Part shown: in pieces, positions 11,749-22,344 of the stretch
Layout: each line of letters starts with the position of its first letter
Numbering within the stretch: the stretch's first letter is position 1
From: Fomitopsis serialis
Taxonomy: Eukaryota > Basidiomycota > Agaricomycetes > Polyporales > Fomitopsidaceae
Assembly: GCF_022376445.1 (NCBI RefSeq)
Contig: NW_025954993.1
Span: 306,474-370,473, forward strand
Length of the DNA: 64,000 nt
Direction of reading: 5' to 3'
Translations under genes and position numbers: made by a program
The notes under the pieces: model-generated
Database searches by the model: none
Told to the model about the DNA's origin: nothing
What the model saw: the letters and a program-made list of their open reading frames with translations, nothing else

Positions 11749-11973
11749 TGTAACGGGACGTTACCGTATGGACGTGTGTAATCCCGTTATGGACTTATTG
11801 GATCGATATGTTTGTATGTATATACGTTTGCGTGTGTTTGGCGTCGTACCTTTATAGGTCGTCGCCCGGCGAGTTGAAGGACAAGTCCTTTAACTCGTCG
11901 TCCTCCGGATACATCGCACTTCTCAATGGAGATTGGTGCACTGTATCTGCGGGATTGAGTAAGGCACGTTACA
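11749..11973 (+). repeat. 5' LTR of the gypsy element
   Basis: 225 bp, TG...CA, with terminal TGTAAC/GTTACA inverted repeats. Every position I compared matches the 3' LTR at 31030-31254. It contains a short open frame (MFVCIYVCVCLASYLYRSS), present in both copies, which is probably not a gene. Confidence 0.97.
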
Positions 11974-12133
11974 CTTTTTTACAGTCCTTCGATAACTCGA
12001 ACTTCCACTTGGAAGGGCGCTCTATCAGGGAACTGCACGCTACGTAACAACCCCCATCACAACATTCATCATTACAAAACCTAAATCGCAACAACCGCGT
12101 GATAGTCGCGGACGCTTTCTACCACGAAAGAAA
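11974..12133 (+). other. Gypsy leader between LTR and gag
   Basis: 160 bp of leader. It starts CTTTTTTACAG, a splice-acceptor-like run, and contains CTTCCACTTGGAAG, a small hairpin. I could not match a tRNA 3' end here, so the priming site is unassigned. Confidence 0.4.
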
Positions 12134-14455
12134 ATGGCGGACCAAGCACCTGAGTCCCCCTCTCCGAAAGGAGCTAACTCGCCCGTGGATCCACCCCAAT
12201 TGGGTGGATCACCGAAGCGAGGTGAACAACCTTACACGTCGAGAGTATCGCCGAGAGGAGCTCGCGTGTTTAGTGACGAACGATTGGTTGCGTCACCAGA
12301 CAGCGGAGCCAGACCTCATTCAGCGAGGATATCTCCGGCACGTCCGGAAGGAAGCGGACGTGTCCGAACGCCCGAGGAAAAGAAGTCGAGCAACGCCAGT
12401 AAATCTGCACGCTCGACGTCAGCCAAACCGAAGGGTTCGCCTGGGTCCCGTCGCGGGACTCAGTCGGGCGCATCGGCGATGATCCTGGCGATTCGAGGCC
12501 ATGCTAAGAGACTCGGAGCAGCCAACACGGAGGCTATCGAGGCTCTTCAGCGTGAGTCCGAGGCCAAGTTCATCCAGCTAAGAAGGGATCTCAACGCGGG
12601 AGTTGAAGAGTTCATGAACGAAATGGCCAACTACGTCGAGGCAAGAATCCCGAACAAGCCAGGAGGAGAATCGGGAACGGAGGCCGACAACGAGACAGAC
12701 GAACCAAGTTCGTCGCCTCGGAAGTCGAGTCCGCCCATGAGCAAAGGCAAGGAGCGTGAAAGGCCGGAACGAGCAGAAAGCATGTTCGGCGGATGGGGGA
12801 AGGCTAGGCCTACGACCGTTGAAACTGAAGACGAGTCGTCGAATGATATACCGACACAGCGACCGCCGCCAAGGACGCCCCCAGCGGCGACCTCGACACC
12901 GGCGCGGCCGGATATCAACGCGGATCCCAATATGAGTTTCGCAGCAGCAAACTTGGTCCTCCCCAAGGGAAGGAACGAGTCGGACGCGGAATTCGCGAGG
13001 CGAATGGCAGCCGCGGAACGGCTAGCCAGTACCCTAGGAGGCACTGCCCAAGCAGTACCCCCAACCCCGGGTCCCGTACCAACGGAACCACGGAAACCGA
13101 GACCTGGTGAACCGGGATTCACTAGGTCTCCGTACCGTACATCGGGGCCGGGGTACGCGTTCTTCCAGACGAAGGACGGACCTGTACCATCAAAGGATCC
13201 GCCCCCTCACATGCCGGGTCCCGCACCTCCACCGAGAACCGGCGGCGGTGCAACAAGGACCGAGAACGACGGGTATAGGTACACAGCAAGTGGGGTACCT
13301 ATACCGCCAGTTCCTCAGAAACCGAACGTTGTGTTCGAACCAGGAGTTGGAGGCTCAAGCGCTTCTAACTCCGGGAACGACCCAACCAAGGCGAAAGAAG
13401 GCGGGGTTGGCTATGGGAGATTCCAGGCGTACTCATACATGGGTACGAGCCGGGACCCTCAGAGCGTAAGCACCGCCCCAGCACGCACGCGAACCGCGTT
13501 AGACCCCTTGGCAAGGTCGAGGGAGAAGTGCTGGAACATGATCCAGACCATGGTAGGGGATCCACCGATGGATGACCCTCCCATGTACCTGCGATCCGTT
13601 AAGCTTCAAACCCCTGCGGCCTGGAGCGGCGAAGACGATCTGTACAAGTTCGAAGAGTGGCTCTACAAGCTCCTCTCGTACTTCCAGACGCTCCGCGTAA
13701 CAGGACCGCGGATGGACGCGGATAGGCTCCGCATGCTAGGCGACTCACTTACTGGGGAACCCAGTATGTGGTACATCCGTAGCATAAACTATACGAAACC
13801 GAACCAGCCCGCCTGGATGTTCGCCGATGTAATAATGATACTACATGAGCGGTACATCCGACGGGATGGTGAGATCGAGGCGGCCGAAGCATTCTATGGC
13901 GCGAAATACACCCAGAAGGGCGGTGCCATAGATTTGATCGACCGGTTGACTCGGTATGGCGAACGTATGGCTGAGAAGCCAAGCCCGTACGTGTGGAAAG
14001 GCAAATTTATGTCTGCCCTTCCCCGCGACGTCGAGAACCACCTCAGGAACACTTGCATGCTCACACCGGAGAGGTCTGAGCTGCAGGAGATCATTGAGAA
14101 GACCAATGAGTACGAGCACGCCCAGCGATCTCAGAAAGCGGGATCGGCGCTGTGGCTGCAACGTATGGTAACTACCGCCAAGGATGGTGGTAGTGCCAAT
14201 ACGAAGGCAGCAACGCCTGCCACCACCAGTAACAAGAATACCGGCGGTGGTCAGTCGTTGAACAAGGGGAAGAAACCCTTTGTACCACGATTCAAGACAG
14301 GCACACAGATGGACGGTGCGAACTTCAGGTCTGGGAACCAGATGGATGGATCGGCCAGCAGGTTCCAGAAGACTCCTGCTCCAACCGGCAAGACGACCAC
14401 CGATGGTCGTCCGTACGGAGGTTACAGCAAGACATCAGGCTATACCGGCATATTC
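12134..14455 (+). CDS. Gag polyprotein, 3' end interrupted
   Basis: Structural protein of the retrotransposon particle. The ATG at 12134 begins MADQAPESPSPKGANSP. The first 450 residues are disordered and rich in S, P and R, with a short helical segment near residues 115-175. The retrotransposon gag core follows at about 470-680 (TPAAWSGEDDLYKFEEWLYKLLSYF, MWYIRSINYTKP, LIDRLTRYGERMAEKPSPY). A basic, Q/N-rich tail follows. The expected CCHC zinc knuckle is not present before the inserted element at 14456; only its likely last cysteine (CQHLVKTYPKK) resumes at 17766. The open frame continues into the insert to 14590 with unrelated residues. Confidence 0.9.
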
Positions 14456-14516
14456 ATGTATAGAATACCTGTAGTTAGCGCAAAAGGGTGTATACATGAA
14501 AGGCCTGTACTTACCG
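14456..14516 (+). repeat. Left 61 bp terminal inverted repeat
   Basis: Starts ATGTATAGAATACCTGTAG and is the exact reverse complement of 17700-17760. On the minus strand, reading towards the element end, it shows GTAAGT, then GCTAACTACAG 46 bases on. Confidence 0.95.
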
Positions 14517-14999
14517 ATGACTGCTCGCTCATGTATGAGCGAGGCGCCGTCATGTATGAACGAGGCGCCGTCGGTCGCTACCCGATATAGCAGCGGCGCC
14601 GGGGTAGCCCGGTCCCTTCGCCCGCGGCGGGGCAGCACCACTGGCGCGCGATGCGAGCTGCCCGATATGGATGAACATCGGGGTCAGTGGCATCTGAGAT
14701 CAGGTACATACGATCCCGCCCTGCCTGCTACGTGGCGTCAGTTTCGGCCATGCCCGGGAGCCCGCAACGAGCCGAGCGAGCGGTGAGCGCTTCCGCTTGC
14801 CGTTTGCGACCTCCACCAGCCTCCACTCCACCGTCCCACGTCGGTCACCGACGTTGTTAGAGAACAGCGCGCATGGCAACAGCGAGCATGCAGAGATTGG
14901 CCCTGCATGCAGATATAGCCGACGCTAGCAACGAGGTGAGTGCAGACACACACAGGAGCGAGCGAGCTGACCTTGTTTACAGGGCGGCGACGTGGAGTA

Positions 15000-15910
15000 C
15001 AACGCGCGTGTCGACCGCGAGGGCGTAGGGCTTATGCCTCGCATGCAAACGCAGCCCACGGACGGATCACATGGACGCGAGGGCAGGCGAGCGAGCAGGC
15101 TGAGGGGCGGGTAGGCCGACTGGCGGGCAGGCCGACGGGCATGCAGGCCGACGGGCGGGCCGGCAGACGGACAAGCGAGCGGACGGGTGGGCAAGCGGAT
15201 GGATAGGAGAGCGAGCAGACGGGAAAGTGAGTAGGCGACAGCACACGCCCACCGCGAGCGTGCTAGGCGAATGCCCAGCACGCAGACACAGCCGACGGAT
15301 GCACACGCAGGCGGGAAAACGGGTTCATGGGCAGGCGAGCGGGCGGACGAGCGGGAGGGGCAGGCGGACGGGCAGGAGAGCAAACGGGCGGGAGAGCAAA
15401 CGGGCGGGAGAGCGAACGGGCGGGAGAGCGAACGGGCGGGAGGGCGGACGGGCGGGAGAGCGGACGGGCGGACGGGCGGACGGGCGGACGGGCGGACGGG
15501 CGGACGGGCGGACGGGCGGACAAGTGGGCGAGCTGCGAGCAGGCAAGGAGATGAGCAAACAAGGAGACGAGTGGGTGGGCGAGTAGAAGAGAAGGTGAGC
15601 GGGAAAGTGGGTGGGTGGGCGAGTGAGAGGGCAGGCGGGCCAGAGGGAAAGCGAGCGAGAGGGAAAGCGAGTGAGAGGGAAAGCGGCGGGCGGGCCGTGG
15701 GCACAGAGTGCGGATGAGCATTACACGCACGGCGACCGCGAGCGTGCAGGGCGAATGCCCAGCACGCAAGCACGGCCGACGAACAGAAGGCGGGCGCGTG
15801 AGTGAACAGCGAGTGAGCGCGACGGTGGGCAGGGCCGGGGCACGCAACACACGCCAACCGTGAGTGCGCCAGGCGACTGCCCTACCGCCCCTGCACGTAG
15901 ACACGGCCAA
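15000..15910. repeat. Four dispersed hairpin repeats of about 57 bp
   Basis: Related blocks near 15000-15061, 15242-15298, 15723-15780 and 15848-15908, each with a CCGCGAG or CCGTGAG start and an ACACGGCC/ACAGCCGACGG end. Copy 2 forms GCGTGCT (15258-15264) with AGCACGC (15277-15283) and an inner GGC-GAAT-GCC. Copy 3 forms GCGTGC/GCACGC and GGGC-GAAT-GCCC. Copy 1 has different bases but still pairs, GCGAGG (15017-15022) with CCTCGC (15037-15042). Copy 4 is degenerate. Confidence 0.75.
15080..15540. repeat. GC-rich minisatellite (8 and 16 bp units)
   Basis: A run of GCGGACGG 8 bp units lies around 15455-15522, preceded by 16 bp units of the form GGGCGGGAGAGCRAAC around 15375-15455 and looser GGCGGGC/AGGCCGAC repeats from 15080. 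Because 8 is not a multiple of 3, all frames stay open, which creates the long R/P/S/A-rich minus-strand frame 14925-15857. I regard that frame as an artefact. The G-rich plus strand could form quadruplexes. Confidence 0.9.
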
Positions 15911-16399
15911 GATGTTAGTAAATAGAGACATTGTAATGGTAGTAATAACATGTTCTATGCATATACAGCAGCCATCGCGGCCAATCCACCCGAAGTAGAC
16001 GATTCATGGCTCGCAACTCAGAGAACCACTACACTAGTGTAGAAAGACATCCCTACCGAATACAAGAACAGCTTTTGTGTTGTACTGCACCTCCATATTT
16101 GTATTCCTCCGGTATATGTAACTAGGCATGTATCTAGTCCCTATTGTAGCATAAAAGACATGCATACATAGTGCAAAAACGACCCGAACACGAGTCGGCG
16201 ATATGTTGCAGCTCTCAGTGGGACCTTTAAACGTGTTCTGATTGGCCAGGAACAGCCCGACGACATCGGGGTTGCCCAATCTGGTGAGGCAACAAATAGA
16301 CGCAAACGTTGGTTTTACGGGGGCGCCCACAAAGCTCACTCACTGCGTCCACAGCTCTACCTCTACCCACCCCAGACCAGCCCTTGGACTAGCAAAAAC

Positions 16400-17220
16400 A
16401 GCGGCACATTGACCAGCACGAACGGCGCGTCCGCAGGTACAAATGGGCCATGTCAGCAGGGATGAATAGGGCCGTGTCAGTGGGTACTACTACCAGTGGG
16501 TACGAACGGCGGCAGGTCAACAAACACGAATGGTGCGTCGGTGGGTACGAACGGCAGCACATCGATCAGTAGAGTCGCCGCGGGCTACACGGGCGGTGCC
16601 ATGCGTGCCGCGATCATCGACGGCGTTGACTGCAGCTCGTACATCCCTTCCTCCTCTTCCCAAACATTGCCGCTAACATGTCGATTTGTCGCAAGGACGA
16701 CCATCTCAGCCTCCATGGGAGGCTGCGTGCGTATTGCAGCTGGTTCCTCCAGAGCCTGCAAGCCATTGTACACGTCCGTGAGTCCGAGGTCGGCGGGCGC
16801 AGTGCGGATTCTGTCGAACATGGCCTGTGTCGGCGCGGGCTTGGTGGAGGTGAATGAGGCTTACCCGCCATCACAGCTGTGGTACGTAACGCTCGCCATC
16901 CAAAATCTCCAGCTCTTTGCCATCCCGCGCACGGAGTCGCTCGCCTGCGCGAGCGCGACCTGACCTCTGCACGGCTCTATAGTATATACGTTCTTCACGA
17001 GCCCATGACTGCTGCACGACCTCACCAACATGCACGCCCTCGTGCTCACCACGGGTATGCTCGGCTGCAGGACACCGCAGATTCTTGAGAGTGTCGTGGA
17101 TGTCATGGAGGAGCGCAAGCGTGGGACGGAGCATATGGAGGATGTTGAGCTTGCGGGGATGCTCGCGAGGGATTTTTTTGGTGCCCATCCTGGAGCACAG
17201 CACACTGTACATCATTGATA
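16400..17220. other. Possible captured gene fragment, unidentified
   Basis: An open frame at 16496-16963 begins with TNGGRSTNTNGASVGTNG-type repeats. A second plus-strand frame at 17030-17218 (MHALVLTTGMLGCRTPQIL...) looks protein-like. I recognise no family, and the exons do not join cleanly. It could be a host gene piece carried by the element. Confidence 0.25.
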
Positions 17221-17699
17221 CTTATACTAATATATATTGTTTCTACTATTGCGCTGTTTGTTAGGGTGTGACGAATTGTCAGGGCCTGAAACATACCAAA
17301 CTGTAATCGGGAGGGCTGCCGCTTTATGACTCGCCTTCGCACAACACTGGAATTAGTAAATAGCATTGCAAAGAACAAAAGTTAATCTAGTGTTTGTCAC
17401 AGAGCGCAACATACAGCGTGTATGTCATGGAGCACGACATACACACTATATACGGCACCATGCCTAGCCCTAGAACATGTCAGATCTCACTGATCGTACA
17501 TCACGATCGTTTTCGCCCGATGGCGCGAAGAGCGCGCGACAGCACCTATTTTGGGTAGGCGGCGCCGCCGCCGCCGCGAGCTGTCCCCGGCACCGGGTGA
17601 CCTAAGCTGTCCCCAAAGGGCAGCTGCCTCTTTGGGTAGTGAGCACGGCGCCTCGCTTATACATGAGCGAGTGGCAGCTCATGTATGAGGAGCAGCCCC

Positions 17700-17760
17700 C
17701 GGTAAGTACAGGCCTTTCATGTATACACCCTTTTGCGCTAACTACAGGTATTCTATACAT
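17700..17760 (-). repeat. Right 61 bp TIR with embedded intron-like cassette
   Basis: The plus strand reads CG, then GTAAGT at 17702-17707, then GCTAACTACAG ending at 17747, then GTATTCTATACAT to the element edge. That is a complete 5' splice site, branch-like CTAAC and CAG acceptor in 46 bases, like the host introns in this window. It is an exact inverted copy of 14456-14516. Confidence 0.9.
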
Positions 17761-17762
17761 AG

Positions 17763-18737
17763 GCCTGCCAGCACCTGGTGAAGACATACCCGAAGAAGGT
17801 CCAGATGCATGCCGGACGCGTCGCTGAAGAAAGCGATGCGGACGCCATGCATCAGACTGACCAGCCGGTCGAAGAGACGTCGGAACGGGAAGAAGTCAAC
17901 GCAGTGGACACTGAGGATGCTAGGACAGGTATCGAAACCGACCAGCACCCTCAGTCCGACTACGGAGACTACGCATACGATGACCCAGGAGAAAACTCTC
18001 CTGTGGACGATCGTAGCGAAGATGACGAAGAGGGACACACCGTCCACATGGGTTCAATGTGGATGGGTGCGATGCGGATTGAGCGACAACAGTCGACCCA
18101 ACAACGCCATGAACAGCTGGCCCACCAGTCGTACGATGCCGCAATGACCGACATCGTGCGCTCGTGTGCCATGCAAGTCATGCCCTCGGCGAGGTCGATG
18201 AAGGCAGCCTGGCTATACGACTCGAAGATTCGACGAACGTCGGATCCGAAAGACCAGCCCAAGCGCGCCCCCGACTCGCAGCGAACACTATGCGCGGAAG
18301 TCGACGTCAACGGCGTGAAGGCGTACACTCTGTTTGACACAGGGTGCACGACCGACACTATATCACCGGAGTTGGCGTACCTGTCCAAGGCTGACAGGGT
18401 TGATCTCAAGGAGCAGATCAACCTGCAGCTTGGAACGAAGGGCAGTCGCACCACCATAAATTATGGTGCGCTGCCGAAGATTACGGTTGGCCCCGTCAAC
18501 AACGTCAACTACGTCGATGTCGTTGACATCGACCGGTATGATATGGTGCTAGGCACCACGTTCTGCAATGCGCATAACGTGGTCCTAGACTTTCGTACGC
18601 GGAAGATCTGGATTGACGGCGTAGACATCCCTGCCTACACCGCCGTCCAGGAGGCTGAGGTGTGGGAACACCGCCGAAACAATCGTCAAGACAGGGTAGC
18701 GGCGCATTTACGTGCTGCTACCACCTCAAGACAATAG
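17763..18737 (+). CDS. Gypsy Gag C-terminus and aspartic protease
   Basis: Open from GCCTGCCAG just after the inserted element; the first ATG is at 17778. An acidic linker (VEETSEREEV, DDRSEDDEEGHTVHM) precedes a retropepsin-type domain: LCAEVDVNGVKAYTLFDTGCTTD carries the DTG active site near 18340, and YDMVLGTTFCNAHNVVLDF forms the second half. It would cleave the polyprotein in the particle. The frame ends at TAG 18735-18737 and continues, in the same frame, into the reverse transcriptase. Confidence 0.9.
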   Translation, partial: ACQHLVKTYPKKVQMHAGRVAEESDADAMHQTDQPVEETSEREEVNAVDTEDARTGIETDQHPQSDYGDYAYDDPGENSPVDDRSEDDEEGHTVHMGSMWMGAMRIERQQSTQQRHEQLAHQSYDAAMTDIVRSCAMQVMPSARSMKAAWLYDSKIRRTSDPKDQPKRAPDSQRTLCAEVDVNGVKAYTLFDTGCTTDTISPELAYLSKADRVDLKEQINLQLGTKGSRTTINYGALPKITVGPVNNVNYVDVVDIDRYDMVLGTTFCNAHNVVLDFRTRKIWIDGVDIPAYTAVQEAEVWEHRRNNRQDRVAAHLRAATTSRQ

Positions 18738-18763
18738 GGCAGCGTAGCGAGATCCACCGCTGC
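18735..18763 (+). promoter_or_regulatory. In-frame UAG with downstream stem-loop (possible readthrough site)
   Basis: TAG at 18735-18737 is the only stop between protease and RT. Bases 18739-18744 (GCAGCG) pair with 18758-18763 (CGCTGC) over a 13-base loop. Stop readthrough is an established expression route for pol in some retroelements; its use here is inference, and a plain nonsense mutation is the alternative. Confidence 0.4.
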
Positions 18764-20630
18764 GCAGCCCCCCCTGTCTCGCTATGCGGAAGAAGGAAAC
18801 AAGGTCTTGAGGGGGGAAGGGAGCGACCAAAAAATCGCTTCTATTGTGGATAGAACAACGAAGAAGTTGGTACCACCTACGGCGCCGCAGGTGGTACGCA
18901 ACCCAACATTGAAGGCTTCAGACCGACCGCCACCACATCTAACAGTAGAAGTGGTGACGCCTCGGCGGAAGGTGCCTGTAAACAGAGGAAATCAGTTTAC
19001 AGCGAAACTGCCACGACTGAGCGAGGACAATCCACCGATGCCTCACTCATCGCAGCAGCCCAAGCGAGACAAACTCGGTCGATTGGATCCGTATGGAACC
19101 AACGACGAGGTTGACAGAGCTGTGCGTAACTTCCTTGTCGACGAGGAGATACGCCAGTCCCTGAATGAAGACCCACAACTCGACGCACTGCGCGAAGAGT
19201 GGTTGAAGAAGTGCGAGGATATAATGAAGCCTCCACCTCCCGGATTGCCGCCATTCCGGGAGGTGAACCATTATATTCCGCTCATCGACCAGGACAAGCA
19301 GTACAAGTACCGCTTGCCCAAGTGCCCGGATGCTATGAAACCACAGCTACTCGACAAGATAGAGCGGTATTCAGATGCAGGATGGTGGGAACCAGTATCA
19401 ACGTCGCAGGCCGCTCCGCTACTTTGCATTGCAAAGAAGTCGGGCAAACTGCGTACTGTCGTTGACGCAAGACAGCGTAATGACAATACCCGAAAGGACG
19501 TGACACCGTTTCCCGACCAGGACCAGATCAGAATGGACGTGGCTCGAGCGAAGTACAGATCGAAAATCGACCTGTCCGACGCATATGAGCAGATCTGTAT
19601 CGTTGCAGAAGACGTCTGGAAGACGGCGTTTTCTACACCGTACGGCACGTTCCTTAGCCTGGTAATGCAACAAGGCGACTGCAACGCGCCTGCTACATTC
19701 CAGTTGCTAATGACTGCGATCTTCAGAGATTGCATCGGACGCTTCGTCCACGTTTACCTTGATGACATCTTCGTATTCTCCAACTCGGTTGAAGAACACG
19801 AGAAACATCTCGGTATCGTGTTCGACCGACTGAGGAAGGCCAAGCTATACCTCAGTCAGACGAAATGCGATTTGTACTCGAAGCGAATGGACTGCCTTGG
19901 TCATCTCATAGACGACCGAGGACTGCATGCCGATCGAGACAAGATGGATCGCATCCGCAACTGGCGGACACCTCGTTCGTACAAGGAGGTACAGCGGTTT
20001 CTTGGACTAGTCAACTACCTCGCGCATTTCCTGCCCGAGGTAAGTGGCTATACGTCCCCGCTGGCCGACATGTGCCATAACGACCGAGCATTCGTATGGC
20101 GAGCACTGCACGACAAATGCTTTGAATCAATCAAAGCACTTGTGAGTCGGGCTCCCATACTGAAGCCAATTGACCCCTCGATCGACGAACCCATTTGGGT
20201 GATCACGGACGCCTCACTATTCGGAGTAGGCGCCGTGTACGGTCAAGGACCAGAATGGCAGACTTGTCGACCTGCAGGCTTTCTGTCCAAGAAATTCTCG
20301 AGTGCTCAACGCGCGTACAAAACGTATGAGCAGGAGGCACTCGGAATAATGGAAGCCCTGCTCAAGTGGGAAGACAAGTTGCTTGGTCGTAAGATTCACA
20401 TCATTACGGACCACAAAGCCCTCACTTTCTTCAATGGGATACCCAATCCGTCAAACCGCCAGGTTCGATGGTATGAGTATATGTCCCGCTTCAACTACGA
20501 CATCACGTATGTCGAAGGAAGAAAGAACAAGGTAGCGGATTGCCTGTCTCGATACTACGAGAACGACACGTCCGACGACGTCACTCCGATACACCACATG
20601 GTGAATGCGGACGTGCGTCTGGACCCCGCT
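18738..20630 (+). CDS. Gypsy reverse transcriptase and RNase H
   Basis: Continues the protease frame past the TAG. RT motifs: LPPFREVNHYIPLIDQD, SGKLRTVVDARQRND, SKIDLSDAYEQICI, CNAPATFQLLMTAIF, and the catalytic VYLDDIFVFS near 19760. Then a thumb region with FLGLVNYLAHFLP. RNase H is visible as WVITDASLFGVGAV, YEQEALGIMEALLKWE and ITDHKALTFF, followed by RKNKVADCLSR. The frame reads on to a stop at 20681, but the coding sense shifts near 20630 (FDDLPSNRVLELRMG in the next frame), so a one-base indel separates RT from integrase. Confidence 0.93.
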
Positions 20631-22344
20631 TTGATGACCTACCCTCGAACCGTGTTCTCGAGTTGCGAATGGGAAGATTAGCATCCCATCCACTCGTCGA
20701 GAACAAGCACGAACGCGAGGCTGAGGCAGCAGCATTGTCCGCCGCCCAGCCCACGTCCACGCCGGTTCAGAAGGAACCATCAAGGAATGGCAACCCAACG
20801 GTTGCTGAGTCACTGACCAATGGACCATCATTGCGAAAGAAGGTTGAACGGGACACGGACTTCATCTCCGCGATAAGGCTGGGTACTCGGACGACCATAC
20901 TTTTCGGAAGGTACTGGAGTCCCCGGACCAGTTCAAGACCTTCGTAGTACGCGACGGACTGATATACACGAAGAACCGTCAACATGAAGAGGTTCTCTGT
21001 GTACCCAGGACGCTGATCAAGCGCCGCCTCCTAACGGAGGTGGTGATTGACCAGGCACACACCACGATAGGGCACTTTGGATCTCAGAAGACTTCTGAGT
21101 ACGTCCGTCGGTGGTTCTGGTGGCCGAAATTGGGACGAGACGTAGACAAGTTCTGCATTACCTGCGGAACCTGTCAGACGTCTAAGCCGCGCAACCATCT
21201 CCAAGCGGGATGGCTGCATACACTCCCGATTCCAGTTCGACCATGGATATCGATGTCCATGGATTTCGTGGGACCGTTCCCCCAAGTCAACGGATACGAC
21301 TACCTGTGGGTAGTGGTATGCCGTTTGACGTCCATGGTACATTTAATCCCCATCAAGACCACGACCACCGCCGCCGAACTCGCAGAGATTTATGTCCGCG
21401 AGATCGTGCGACTGCATGGACTGCCTGAATCCATTGTATCGGACCGCGATTCGAAATTCACGTCAAAATTTTGGCGTGAAGTTCATCGCATATTGGGTGC
21501 GAAGTTGTTGATGTCCACTTCATTCCATCCCCAGACGGATGGATTGTCGGAAAGGACCATCCGCTCCGTATCCCAGATCCTACGCTCCATGGTGTCGCCG
21601 GACCAGCTGAATTGGGTGGATAACATACCCCTCGCGGAGTTTGCTATCAACTCATCCACCAGCGCGACGACTGGATTCGCACCGTTCGAGCTCAACTACG
21701 GGTACATGCCGCGCATGTTGAACGGATTCTCCACGAGCACCACATATGCAGGTGTTCGTGAATTCGCCCAACGAGCACAATGTTACCTGGAAATGGCACA
21801 CGACGCGATCATTGAAAGTCGAGTGCACCAGACGTTCCAGGCCAACAAGCACCGTCAGCAGGAACCTGAGTTCGACGTAGGATCGCAAGTATACTTGAGT
21901 ACGCAGAACCTGGCGCTGCCTCGCGGCCGTGCTAGGAAACTGATGCCCAAGTTTATTGGACCATACAAGGTAGCGGCGTGTAATCCGAGTACGTCGAACT
22001 ACACGCTGGAACTACCGAAGGAACTACGTGACCGTAGAATCCATCCGACGTTTCACGTCTCCCTCCTAAGGAGACACGAACCGAATGATGATTCAATGTT
22101 TCCTCACCGGGAGGCACGGTCGTACTATGACTTCGGCGACGACGAAGAACAGGAATGGCTCGTCGACGAAATCATAGGCCACAACTGGGACGGCAAGTGC
22201 ATCAAATTCCACGTCCGGTGGACATTGGGAGACTGCACTTGGGAACCGTATGCCAATTGTAAGGACCTCGCGGCGCTCGACGAGTACTTGACACTACATG
22301 GCGTCAAGGACTGGAAGAAGCTGCCACGGAAACCCAGGGCGTAG
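20631..22344 (+). CDS. Gypsy integrase with chromodomain, frameshifted
   Basis: A second shift lies near 20877, just before GYSDDHTFRKVL. The domain then reads intact: HHCC zinc finger (DQAHTTIGHFG...CITCGTCQTSK), catalytic core with D in MDFVGPFPQVNG, D in IVSDRDSKFTS and E in LSERTIRSVSQ, a GPY/F-like segment (MPKFIGPYKVAAC), and a C-terminal chromodomain (EEQEWLVDEIIGHNWDGKC, then FHVRWTLGDCTWEPYANC). The chromodomain defines it as a chromovirus and is thought to guide insertion to methylated-histone chromatin. Together with the shift near 20630 there are two frame breaks in pol, so this copy is not autonomous as it stands. Confidence 0.92.

Larger units (their letters stand above)
14456..17760. 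mobile_element. 3.3 kb non-autonomous TIR element inside gag
   Basis: Bounded by 61 bp perfect inverted repeats (14456-14516 and 17700-17760), with weaker inverted similarity continuing to about 130 bp (for example CGAGGCGCCGT blocks). No transposase is recognisable inside. The interior holds GC-rich minisatellites (about 15080-15540), four hairpin repeats, and a region at 16400-17220 with coding-like composition. I see no target duplication: flanks are GCATATTC on the left and AGGCCTGC on the right. Part of gag seems deleted at the site, so the insertion was not a simple one or was rearranged later. Confidence 0.8.

Noticed and set aside
11808..12047. Short ORF starting MFVCIYVCVCLASYLY in the 5' LTR
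   Set aside because: The same codons occur in the 3' LTR, where they run into the LINE frame; it is LTR regulatory sequence, not a gene.
15080..15540. CRISPR-like array
   Set aside because: The units are contiguous short minisatellite repeats without unique spacers, in a eukaryotic genome.
14925..15857. 310-residue minus-strand frame rich in Arg, Pro, Ser and Ala
   Set aside because: It is produced by 8 and 16 bp GC-rich repeats that keep all frames open; composition is purely repetitive and no start context or splice pattern supports a gene.
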